Of a stretch of 64,000 nucleotides of DNA, positions 24,268 through 32,441 are shown piece after piece. The notes below the pieces were generated by a model. That model did not search any database. It was given only the letters and a program-made list of their open reading frames with translations, and was not told the origin of the DNA. Position numbers and translations under genes: made by a program. Position 1 is the stretch's first letter. Every line of letters begins with the position of its first letter. Origin of the DNA: Desulfofarcimen acetoxidans DSM 771 (lineage in GTDB: Bacteria; Bacillota; Desulfotomaculia; Desulfotomaculales; Desulfofarciminaceae); NCBI RefSeq assembly GCF_000024205.1, contig NC_013216.1, positions 1,550,001-1,614,000 on the forward strand, written 5' to 3'.

Positions 24268-25494
24268 CTATCCCCTGTCCGACCTGTAAAGCTGGTTCTT
24301 TGAAAGTAAGGAAAAAACCAGCCTTACAAACTTCCTAGCTGTAAGAACCTGAGCTCGTTTATGGGCATGTTTTTTTGATTCTTGAAATTTTTTTTGATAG
24401 TAAGCTCGGTACTCGTCATTATGTCTCCTCAAACTGTCCGCAGCTTCTATCAGATAATACCTGAGATACCGGTTTCCAGCCCTATTCAGGGGTTTATCTT
24501 CACCGTCAAATTCGCCGGATTGATTGCTATTCCAGGTGATACCTGAAAATTTAGCTAACTGGGACTGATCTTCGAACTTGTTAATATCCCCAATTTCAGA
24601 GATAATGCCGGCGGAAAACACTGGCCCAATTCCCTTGATTGACATCAATGGATTCGAGAGCTTGGCCATATCCCTGGCAATCACACTGTCCAATTTGCGG
24701 ATGGTTTGCTCAAAAAAGCGGATATTATTCATACTGGTTTCAAGAATCAGATTAACCGAATCCGTGAGCTTCGGACTCATCCGGTAGGATTCACGGCAAA
24801 TTCGTTTTAGCTCAGTAGCCAATGTTTCAGGGTTAGAAAATTGCTTATTTCCTTTATCCACAAGCAATTGAACCAAGTCTTCAAGTGGTGTATTAATAAT
24901 TTCTTCCGGGCCAAAAAAATCGGTAATAATAGACATGCTGGTGGCTCCAAAGATATCACTGAATACATCACCATAATTACTAAATTTCATAAACAACATA
25001 GTTAAAAAATAACTTTTTTCTCGCACAAGTGAACCCACCAGGTGAAACCTGTAACGGGTCAGTCGCTGTAGCGGAAGATACATCTCATCAACCTCGTAAG
25101 GTTTAGGTAATCTGCCGTGTCTTAGTTTTTCAGCTATGATATAAGCGTCATATGCATCGTTCTTGCCCTTTGGAGGATAAGACTTCTTGAAGTTCTTGAT
25201 ACTTCTGGCATTGAGTTGGTAAACTGTAGGCCTGTATGGCTTTAATTCTTCGGTGATTAGTAAATAATTCATCAAGTGAAAGTGGTATAAAGAAGTAGCT
25301 TCCATTCCAAAAACAACATGATCAAAGCTATCTTTAATCGATAACTCTTTAGTTTTAGATGCCAAACTCTCGGCACCTGAAATGGAGTTATCGAAAACTA
25401 ACTTTTTCAACAAAATCGTTCCGTCTAATTTCATAAAGCAAGCCACATTCTTATTCTTACCAATATCAATGCCAACATGCAAGGATATTGTCAT
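24268..25494 (-). CDS. IS110-family transposase (DEDD type)
   Basis: A 408-residue protein. The N-terminal RuvC-like domain shows GIDIGKNKN (Asp10), FGMEATSLYH (Glu) and KNDAYDAYIIA (two Asp), which together give the DEDD tetrad. The C-terminal Tnp_20 domain shows SIKGIGPVFSAGIISEIGD and AKFSGITW, ending in the NRAGNRYLRYYL segment. IS110 enzymes recombine DNA guided by a bridge RNA from the noncoding end of the element. The length is typical and the gene looks intact. Confidence 0.9.
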   Translation of the reverse strand: MTISLHVGIDIGKNKNVACFMKLDGTILLKKLVFDNSISGAESLASKTKELSIKDSFDHVVFGMEATSLYHFHLMNYLLITEELKPYRPTVYQLNARSIKNFKKSYPPKGKNDAYDAYIIAEKLRHGRLPKPYEVDEMYLPLQRLTRYRFHLVGSLVREKSYFLTMLFMKFSNYGDVFSDIFGATSMSIITDFFGPEEIINTPLEDLVQLLVDKGNKQFSNPETLATELKRICRESYRMSPKLTDSVNLILETSMNNIRFFEQTIRKLDSVIARDMAKLSNPLMSIKGIGPVFSAGIISEIGDINKFEDQSQLAKFSGITWNSNQSGEFDGEDKPLNRAGNRYLRYYLIEAADSLRRHNDEYRAYYQKKFQESKKHAHKRAQVLTARKFVRLVFSLLSKNQLYRSDRG

Positions 25495-25520
25495 AAAAAC
25501 ACCTCTGGTAAGTGGATTAA

Positions 25521-25657
25521 CTTTTCCGTTTTCTACGCGAGAACATCCTCGTAATCAGAACTGACATGGAGCGGGAGACTACCTGGATCTGCTGCCATCC
25601 AGGTCAACTATCATGCTGAACAGGCTAGGTGTTAGAACTAAAACGTAGAAGGAAAAG
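25521..25657 (-). ncRNA. Candidate IS110 bridge RNA
   Basis: Directly upstream of the transposase, a 14-bp long-range stem (25521-25537 with a 3-nt bulge, pairing with 25644-25657) encloses ACCTGGAT/ATCCAGGT (25581-25588/25597-25604) and a small CGAG/CTCG-type stem near 25537-25551. A multi-branched fold in the noncoding end upstream of the enzyme is where IS110 bridge RNAs are encoded. Which loops would bind target and donor cannot be assigned here. Confidence 0.55.
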
Positions 25658-25862
25658 AAACATACTTTATTAAGCAGTCTATGCTGCTCGGGGTATTGAG
25701 AATTTACCATCTTACCGGGATCATTCTAACTAAATGATTATTTAAATTGCTTATTTCATCAAACATTGACAGACAGGCACCTAAAAAGTACTATCTAAAC
25801 CATTGTAAATTATAGCACTCTTTAAAGAAAGTTGACAACACCACTCCCCCGGGTTTAAACAG

Positions 25863-26010
25863 CCTCACGTAAATCAGAATTGCTAAGCAAACATTCTAAG
25901 TGTCAGAATCAAACCCTGACGGGGAAAGAGAAACAGACTTAAAAAGCATTGTGGATATCACCACATGCGAGGAGGACTGATGAATTCATCTTACTAATTT
26001 TTCAGTGTGG
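25863..26010 (-). repeat. Diverged second copy of the IS110 noncoding module
   Basis: Blocks matching 25547-25720 occur in the same order: CCTC...TAAATCAGAA, CTAAGTGTCAGAATCAAAC, GGGGAAAGAGAAACAGACTT, AAGCA, and GATGAATTCATCTTAC. The copy lacks about 45 nt of the internal part, including the ACCTGGAT hairpin. It is probably the remnant of another IS110 element without its transposase. From 26010 to 26309 I see only short palindromes such as GGGAACCGGTTCCC (26226-26239). Confidence 0.5.
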
Positions 26011-26309
26011 GCTGTCTCTTTGAAAATGATTTGCCTGTGGATATTTTTCTGTCAATAAAATTTTCGGTTCGTATAGACATCACCATCCTATCATTGATTG
26101 GGTACCTTGGCGCAACTACTTCCAATAAGTAACCCACATGCAGTAATTCACGTGATTAATAGGTACCTTTACTGCATTGTTGTGGTATTGTTATTGACTT
26201 CATCAAACCCAGGTACCCTTGATATGGGAACCGGTTCCCTGAACATCCGGACCACAACATTCTACTATTTTAGAACATGTCGTATTCGGTTGTTCTGACT
26301 CTATTATAC

Positions 26310-26660
26310 GAGGAGGTCTATAAGGCCTATTACCGCTGCCGGGACAGAGAGAAATATCTGGACAAGCTCGCGGAGGATAACAATATCTCACTTGAAGGCT
26401 GTTATGAGAAAGGCATCTCTGTGGAGTACATAATTTCTGCGGCAGAGGATTCCATGGAGGATACGATTATAACCGGTATGTTACTCGTTAAGCTTCGCCA
26501 ATGCCTTAAAATGCTTAACGAACCTGAGAAAAGGCTGATCATAGAACTGTATCTTCGAGGTAAAAGCGAACGCCAGCTGTCCAAGGAAATCGGTATTCCG
26601 CCTATGACGATACATGACCGCAAGAGAAAAATACTTAATAAGCTCAAAAATATGATGTAA
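26310..26660 (+). pseudogene. 3' fragment of the sigma-like ICE regulator (region 4)
   Basis: Continues the split gene with EEVYKAYYRCRDREKYLDKL and ends with a sigma region-4 HTH: RLIIELYLRGKSERQLSKEI followed by GIPPMTIHDRKRKILNKL. A fortuitous ATG at 26277 inside the inserted DNA could allow translation of a 127-residue protein (MSYSVVLTLLY plus the fragment). The DNA-binding half might therefore still be made, although no SD is seen at that ATG. Confidence 0.7.
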
Positions 26661-26682
26661 AAGTAAAAATTTTTCCGTGCAG

Positions 26683-26722
26683 CCCCTCACTTTTTTCCCT
26701 AAAGAAGTGAGGGGATTTTTTT
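26683..26722 (+). terminator. Intrinsic terminator after the sigma-like gene
   Basis: CCCCTCACTT/AAGTGAGGGG (26683-26692 and 26705-26714), a 10-bp stem followed by ATTTTTTT. Confidence 0.85.
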
Positions 26723-27224
26723 ATCCCTGCTGTTCTTTGAAAAATTCATATCCGGCAGCTTAAATACATGAGCTGTCCAGCCGTCTAAAAAGCGGCAGCG
26801 ACGTTGACGGGAGCGCCAAGACTGCCTCGGATGAGTGACAGGCATCCGCAAAACGATGGCATCGAAGGTGACGAGCGACAAGTCCCGGTTATAAAACAGT
26901 CTGTGGTGGACTGTTTCGCAATGAAATGGACAGTGATAATGCTACTTCCGTCCAGCCACAGACGCACGCAATGGGGGCGGCTCGCAGAGATCCTGGGAGA
27001 GGTGAAATCCCTATGAGGCTTATTAACCACAAGCCGTTTGTGCTGCCGCCCTGAGAGCCGTAAGGCTTTTCCGCTTCGGGAAGTAGTGTCGAATAGAAGC
27101 GGCAATTTGTTATGAAGAACAAGCAAATCGTTTTTTGATCTTGGAAACTATGCGGCAGAGCGGATTTTTCCGCCCTGCCGTATCCTTCTGAGATTAAATT
27201 CAAAATATTAAGGAGGAAATCGAT
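26723..27224 (+). other. 500-nt region without a convincing gene, before the recombinase module
   Basis: Contains AACAGTC/GACTGTT (about 26897-26917) and a strong hairpin GCGGCAGAGCGGA/TCCGCCCTGCCGT (27152-27164/27169-27181), then the SD AAGGAGGA of the next gene. A 70-residue open frame at 26804-27016 has no SD and no recognised motif. The stretch may hold a structured RNA or the recombination site region of the ICE; nothing more can be supported. Confidence 0.4.
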
Positions 27225-27929
27225 ATGCAAAAGGAAGCATTAGCAGAACTGCTAAAGAAGGATCTCATTATCGGATATGTGTACGGATCTGACGGAGAGC
27301 ATCAGGAATTCTATTTTGAGAAGTCCCCGTCTGGCATTGCGAGCTTTATCATGCTAAAAAAGGAGCATGCGGACAAGATGATTCTGACAGATACGCTGGA
27401 CAGACTGGTGTTGGACACCTACGGTGAATTTATTAACCGTTGCCCAGATCAGAAACTCCTGCAGGAAATCACAAAGGTGCTGGTACCCATGCAGATGGGT
27501 GATAAGGAGCCGGCTGAAATACCGATTGTGAGTGTGGAGGAAGCTCAAGCCTTCTGGAGCCAGGAAAATCAGCAACGCGCCTGGCTTTACTGTCGGATCG
27601 ATGCGCCGGAGGATACCCATGGCGCCTTGAAGGGTCAGAAAAAGGAGCTTATGGATTACGCGGAGCAGATGAGCTTTGAGGTCGTCGGTGAATCTGAGGA
27701 TCTCGGAAACGGACAGGATTTTGACCGCACTGGTCTAACGGAGGTCTTGAAGGCAGCCGGAGAAGGCAAGATGGATGTGCTGCTGGTTAAGAAGCTTGAT
27801 CGTCTGGGGCGGGATACCGCCAAGACATTGGAATTTATCCGAGGCTTGGAACAGCTGGGCATCGAGCTTTATTCACCGCTGGAGGGCATAATCAAGCTGG
27901 AGCAAAGCCCTCACCTTTCCCTGCAGTAA
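27225..27929 (+). CDS. Resolvase-like protein lacking the catalytic serine
   Basis: A 234-residue protein. The first 115 residues are an ICE-specific N-terminal domain. From about residue 120 a serine-recombinase catalytic-domain fold is visible: RAWLYCRIDAPED aligns with RVAxYCRVSxxxx, and VLLVKKLDRLGRDTAKTLEFI aligns with the LDRLGRxT helix. The nucleophile position is Asp (YCRID instead of YCRVS), so it should be unable to cut DNA. It probably regulates or assists the active recombinases downstream. The SD AAGGAGGAAA lies before ATG. Confidence 0.75.
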   Translation: MQKEALAELLKKDLIIGYVYGSDGEHQEFYFEKSPSGIASFIMLKKEHADKMILTDTLDRLVLDTYGEFINRCPDQKLLQEITKVLVPMQMGDKEPAEIPIVSVEEAQAFWSQENQQRAWLYCRIDAPEDTHGALKGQKKELMDYAEQMSFEVVGESEDLGNGQDFDRTGLTEVLKAAGEGKMDVLLVKKLDRLGRDTAKTLEFIRGLEQLGIELYSPLEGIIKLEQSPHLSLQ

Positions 27930-27944
27930 AGGAGGGCGAGCTAT

Positions 27945-28106
27945 ATGTCAAAAAATCAGGCGGCCAACGAGGTGAAATACAAGGTAGCCTTAAAACTACT
28001 GGATATCATGCTTCGCAATGGCCTAATCTCCCCTGCTGAATACAAAAAAATCGACGAATTGAACCGACAGACCTTCACGCCTGAACTTTCTAAGGTATAT
28101 GCGTAA
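27945..28106 (+). CDS. SHOCT-like small protein of the recombinase operon
   Basis: A 53-residue protein: LLDIMLRNGLISPAEYKKID is the SHOCT-type helix pair, followed by NRQTFTPELSKVYA. Similar small proteins sit between the resolvase-like and recombinase genes of many clostridial ICEs. The SD is AAAGGAGGG (27928-27936). Confidence 0.72.
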   Translation: MSKNQAANEVKYKVALKLLDIMLRNGLISPAEYKKIDELNRQTFTPELSKVYA

Positions 28107-28187
28107 AAACACCTGGATATATCAATACTTGTGTGGTATTGTGTGTTGCTAACAGGAGATCAAATACGAGAGAAAGGAGAGAAAAAC

Positions 28188-29819
28188 ATGGCAAAGAAAA
28201 TAGTAAAAATCGATCCTGTTAAGCAACAGATCACAAAGCAGTTACAGCCCCAGAAACGGGTTTGCGCCTACTGCCGGGTAAGTACCGACTCCCGTGAGCA
28301 GCACAATTCTTTCTCTGTACAGTTGGAATATTATAAAAGCTTTATTGAAAATCATGAGGACTGGCAGTTTGCTGGTATCTATGCTGACGAAGCCCGAAGC
28401 GGGACGAAGCTGCAAAAAAGAGATGACTTTTTAAGGATGATGAAGGACTGCGAAGATGGCAAGGTCGATATGATTATCACGAAATCCGTGACCCGCTTCG
28501 CAAGAAACACAGTGGACAGCATCCAGGCAATCCGGAGACTGAAGGAGCTTGGCGTTGCTGTCTTTTTTGAAAAGGAAAATATCAACAGCCTTTCGGAGAA
28601 AAGCGAACAAATGCTGACCATCTTAAGCTCTCTGGCACAGGGAGAAGCGGAAAGCGTTTCCACCAACAACAAGTGGGCGGCGATAAAACGCTTTCAGGAC
28701 GGTACCTTCATCCTCGGAACTCCCGCATACGGCTATACCAAGGATGAAAACGGCGAGCTGGTCATACAGGAGGAAGCAGCCGCGGTGGTCCGCCGTATCT
28801 TCCACGAATACTTAAATGGCAAGGGTACATATGCCATCGCTAAGGATTTATCGGAGGAAGGACTCCCCACGATACGCTCGGCTGAGAAATGGAATGACGG
28901 CGTGATAAAGGAAATGCTCCTAAATCCCATTTATACCGGCAAGCTGCTTCATCAGAAAACCATGACCACAGAGGTGCTACCCTTTAGGCGGCAGAGAAAC
29001 AAAGGCCAGCTTCCTCAGTACCTGATTGAGGATAACCATGCAGCCATTATCTCGCAGGATCAGGCGGAGGAAGTCAAAGAAATTTTTGAATACCGCAGAA
29101 AGCAGATGGGGGTGGATGATTTGGAGAAATACCAAAGCCGGTATGCCTTCAGCAGTAAAATCCTCTGCGGAGAATGCGGCAGCCTGTTCCGGAGGCAGAA
29201 AATCTACATCGGCAAGCCATATGAAAAAATCCAATGGTGCTGCCGCCAGCACATATTCGATAGCACAAAATGCGGTCAAAAGGCAGTCCGGGAGGATGAT
29301 GTTCAATGGGCTTTCACCACAATTTGGAACAAGCTCGTAAGCAATTATACCGAAATCCTCACTCCCCTTCTGGAGGTGCTTAAAAAGCTCCGGATAGACG
29401 AACAGCAGGAGCAGGAAATCGGAGAATGCGGTAACCGGATCATGGAACTGACAGAGCAGGGTCATATACTCAGCAGACTGGTATCGAAGGGGTATATCGA
29501 CCACGCGGTTTTTATAGAGCGTCAAAACGCTCTGACTATAGAGCTTGCCGCAGCTAAAAAGAAACGGAGCCAGCTGCTGGATAATAACGGCTTCGACCGA
29601 GAGATAGACGGAACAGAACAGCTAATAGAGCTAATCAGAAACAATCCTCACGTTATTGAAGAATACCGTGAGGATTTATTTTTACAGGCTATTGACAAAG
29701 TCATCGTACAGAAAAACGGACAAATCACCTTCTGGCTCATCAACCGGCTGGAATTGTCCGAGTCAATCAGGAAGGAGGCGGCAGAGGATGGTGCAAAGGC
29801 ATATGCCCATAGGATATAG
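28188..29819 (+). CDS. Large serine recombinase 1
   Basis: A 543-residue protein. The catalytic domain has YCRVSTDSREQ with Ser32 and the FARNTVDS segment. The Recombinase domain follows (YGYTKDENGELV), then the zinc beta-ribbon (ILCGECGSLFRR ... WCCRQH) and a coiled coil. It integrates and excises DNA through 2-bp staggered cuts. ATG 28188 is chosen for the AAAGGAG SD (28173-28179) rather than the longer frame at 28131. Confidence 0.88.
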   Translation: MAKKIVKIDPVKQQITKQLQPQKRVCAYCRVSTDSREQHNSFSVQLEYYKSFIENHEDWQFAGIYADEARSGTKLQKRDDFLRMMKDCEDGKVDMIITKSVTRFARNTVDSIQAIRRLKELGVAVFFEKENINSLSEKSEQMLTILSSLAQGEAESVSTNNKWAAIKRFQDGTFILGTPAYGYTKDENGELVIQEEAAAVVRRIFHEYLNGKGTYAIAKDLSEEGLPTIRSAEKWNDGVIKEMLLNPIYTGKLLHQKTMTTEVLPFRRQRNKGQLPQYLIEDNHAAIISQDQAEEVKEIFEYRRKQMGVDDLEKYQSRYAFSSKILCGECGSLFRRQKIYIGKPYEKIQWCCRQHIFDSTKCGQKAVREDDVQWAFTTIWNKLVSNYTEILTPLLEVLKKLRIDEQQEQEIGECGNRIMELTEQGHILSRLVSKGYIDHAVFIERQNALTIELAAAKKKRSQLLDNNGFDREIDGTEQLIELIRNNPHVIEEYREDLFLQAIDKVIVQKNGQITFWLINRLELSESIRKEAAEDGAKAYAHRI

Positions 29820-30687
29820 GCTGGTGGACGGCAAAATACAGCTTGACGAACACAAGGCGGCTGTTGTGAAAAGGATATTTTCAGACTATCTGTCCGGTGC
29901 CTCCACCTCCGCCCTCGCGAAGCAACTCACTGAACTGGGCTTCCCCAACGCCAACAACAAAGCCTCCTGGAACCATGGCTCCATCGGCAAGATACTGGAA
30001 AATGTCAAATATCTTGGGGATGAGTTCTATCCGCAAATGATTGAAGCCGAGCTGTTCGGGCGGGTGCAACAGCGCCGGCAAGAACGCTGTGACCAGCTGG
30101 GGCGAAGCCTCCAGCCTAACAGTGTGAACCGGCAATACCCATTCACGGGAAGGCTCCGCTGCGGAGAATGCGGCGAGGTTTACCGCAAATACGTTGAGCA
30201 TAGCGGCAAGGCATCCGAGAAGTCCCTCTGGAAATGTAAGAAATATATTTACAAGAACCGTGTACACTGCCGGTGTGGATTTCTATCAGATGAGCAGATA
30301 AAGGAAGCCTTCCTTGATGTGATAAACCGGCTTCTGGCAAGACCTCAAGTGCTCGACCGGGCACCATGGAAAGAGCCAATTGCAAATAATAGAGAGTTTA
30401 ATAACCTGGATCAACAAATCAAAGAGCTGGAAGCGGAAGGACGGTATTCGTCCAAAGAGCTTCCGGCTCTTATTTTTAACAGGGCAAAAGCCCTATATAA
30501 AACAGCGCGAATCAATGATGCCGAATACAACACCGAGAAGATGAAGCAAATGTTTTCAGGCAAACAGCTTCTTGTGGAGTTTGATGAGGAACTGTTTGAT
30601 ACCGTGGTAAAGCAAATCACGGTCCACGCCGACCATCAGCTGGTGTTTGAATTTATAAACGGCCTGGCCATGGAAACCGGATACTAA
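29788..30687 (+). CDS. Recombinase-like protein without a catalytic domain
   Basis: A 299-residue protein beginning directly in the Recombinase DNA-binding domain (MPIGYRLVDGKIQLDEHKAA) and continuing with the zinc ribbon (LRCGECGEVYRK ... WKCKKY) and a helical tail. The resolvase catalytic domain is absent although the start looks genuine (GGAGG at 29774-29778, overlapping the previous gene by 32 nt). It may be a directionality or specificity subunit for the flanking recombinases. A truncation product is the alternative. Confidence 0.75.
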   Translation: MVQRHMPIGYRLVDGKIQLDEHKAAVVKRIFSDYLSGASTSALAKQLTELGFPNANNKASWNHGSIGKILENVKYLGDEFYPQMIEAELFGRVQQRRQERCDQLGRSLQPNSVNRQYPFTGRLRCGECGEVYRKYVEHSGKASEKSLWKCKKYIYKNRVHCRCGFLSDEQIKEAFLDVINRLLARPQVLDRAPWKEPIANNREFNNLDQQIKELEAEGRYSSKELPALIFNRAKALYKTARINDAEYNTEKMKQMFSGKQLLVEFDEELFDTVVKQITVHADHQLVFEFINGLAMETGY

Positions 30688-30709
30688 GCCAAGGAAGGAG
30701 AAAAGCACA

Positions 30710-32368
30710 ATGCAGGCAGCGACAGCCAAAAAGAAAAGCATATCCATGATACCCTCCAAGCCGGAATACGACAGGAGTATAAAGCCTCAGTTTAAAGCCC
30801 TGCGGGTAGCGGCATACTGCCGAGTCAGCACCACGCTGGAGCAGCAGGAAACCAGCTATGAAGCCCAAGTTTCCTATTATACGGAAAAAATAAAGAGCAA
30901 TCCCAACTGGAAGCTCGCCGGGATCTACGCCGATGACGGTAAAAGTGCCACCAACACCAAAAAGCGCGAGGACTTCAATGCCATGATCGAGGACTGCATG
31001 GCTGGGAAAATCGACATGGTCATCACCAAGTCTGTCAGCCGCTTTGCTAGGAACACAGTGGATAGTCTTCAGAACATCCGCAAGCTCAAGGAAAAGAACA
31101 TCGCCGTGTTCTTCGAGAAAGAGGGCGTGAATACGCTGGAGGGTACCGGCGAGCTTTTAATAACCATCTTAAGCAGCCAGGCACAGGAGGAAAGCCGTAA
31201 CCTCAGTGAGAATACCCGGTGGGGTCTGGTAAGGCGGTTTGAGAACGGCGTCGTCTCAGTCAACCACAACAAGTTTTTAGGCTACACCAAAGATAAGAAC
31301 GGTGAGCTGGTCATCGTGCCGGAAGAAGCCGAGTTGGTCAGACGGATTTTCCGGCTTTATCTTGAAGGCAGCAGTTCAATACAGATAGCCAAGATATTAG
31401 AATCAGAAGGTGTCCTTACCGTTACCGGCAAAAGTAAATGGTGCTCCACTGTCATAGATAAAATGCTACTTAACGAAAAATATATGGGCGACGTCCTTCA
31501 GCAAAAGACCTATACCATCGATTTCCTCACCAAAAAACGTGTGAAAAACAAAGGTATTGTCCCGCAGTATTACATAGAGGACGACCACGAGGCCATCATC
31601 CCAAAGGAATTATATTATCAGGTGCAGGAGGAAAAGGCGAGGCGGGCAAGCCTCTGTAAACAGGCGATGTCTCGAAAAGCAAAGCGGGATGAAAAAGAAA
31701 AAAGCAGGTACAGCTCCAAATTCGCCCTGTCCGACATTATGGTCTGCAGGGAATGCGGACAGCCCTACCGCAGGCAGGTCTGGTCGAAATATGGCCAGAA
31801 AAACGCCGTGTGGCGGTGTGAGAACCGCCTGAAGAACGGGACCAAGAACTGCAAGCACTCCCCCACCTACAAAGAGGTCATGCTGTATGAAGCCATAATG
31901 GCCGCTATCAACAGTGTCGTGGAAAATCGCGGTGAGTTTGTCGGCGCCTTCCGGGAAAATGTCATCAGGGTCATCGGCAGTTACTCTACCAAGAATTTAT
32001 CTACCGAATATGACATGCAGATAGAAAAGCTCCAAACCGAGATGCTGGCTCTGATAGAGGAAAACGCCAAGCAAGGCGTTGTAACGGAGGATTTTGACGA
32101 ACGGTATAAAGGGATCTCCGAGCGGATAAACGACATGAAGCAAAAGAAGCTGGATCAGGTTCGGGAGCTGAAAATGGCTGAGAATTATCAGCAACGGCTC
32201 AACGATATGGACGCCTGCCTGAAGAAAACCACCTGCGATGTCAGGGACTTTGACCATGACCTTGTTCGAAGGCTCCTGCAGAGCGTCAAGGCCATCAGGG
32301 ATGACGAGATAGAAATCCAGTTTAAATCCGGCATTGTAATGAAGCAGAGGGTTTCATACTTTGATTAA
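30710..32368 (+). CDS. Large serine recombinase 2
   Basis: A 552-residue protein with catalytic Ser40 in AAYCRVSTT, SRFARNTVDSLQN, the Recombinase domain (GYTKDKNGELV), the zinc ribbon (VCRECGQPYRR ... WRCENR) and a C-terminal coiled coil. The SD AAGGAAGGAG (30690-30699) is 10 nt before ATG. All expected parts are present, so it should be active. Its close similarity to recombinase 3 suggests duplication. Confidence 0.88.
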   Translation: MQAATAKKKSISMIPSKPEYDRSIKPQFKALRVAAYCRVSTTLEQQETSYEAQVSYYTEKIKSNPNWKLAGIYADDGKSATNTKKREDFNAMIEDCMAGKIDMVITKSVSRFARNTVDSLQNIRKLKEKNIAVFFEKEGVNTLEGTGELLITILSSQAQEESRNLSENTRWGLVRRFENGVVSVNHNKFLGYTKDKNGELVIVPEEAELVRRIFRLYLEGSSSIQIAKILESEGVLTVTGKSKWCSTVIDKMLLNEKYMGDVLQQKTYTIDFLTKKRVKNKGIVPQYYIEDDHEAIIPKELYYQVQEEKARRASLCKQAMSRKAKRDEKEKSRYSSKFALSDIMVCRECGQPYRRQVWSKYGQKNAVWRCENRLKNGTKNCKHSPTYKEVMLYEAIMAAINSVVENRGEFVGAFRENVIRVIGSYSTKNLSTEYDMQIEKLQTEMLALIEENAKQGVVTEDFDERYKGISERINDMKQKKLDQVRELKMAENYQQRLNDMDACLKKTTCDVRDFDHDLVRRLLQSVKAIRDDEIEIQFKSGIVMKQRVSYFD

Positions 32369-32441
32369 GCGGCATTGGCAGGAGTGGCCGCAAGAGGTTG
32401 TTCCTGTTTTTCAAGACTGAGGGAGTTGAGAATAGATTATT

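Larger units (their letters stand above)
23941..26309 (-). mobile_element. Inserted segment with an IS110-family element and a second IS110-like relic
   Basis: About 2.37 kb splitting the sigma-like gene. It carries one IS110 transposase (24268-25494, minus strand), a structured noncoding stretch upstream of it, a diverged copy of that stretch further right, and about 320 nt of hairpin-rich sequence on the left. A simple IS110 is about 1.2-1.6 kb, so two events or a nested insertion are likely. No terminal inverted repeats are visible, as expected for IS110. The exact IS ends cannot be fixed by eye. Confidence 0.65.

Noticed and set aside
26804-27016. 70-residue ORF in the region before the recombinases
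   Set aside because: There is no ribosome binding site and no motif I recognise, so it was not called as a gene, though conservation would change this.
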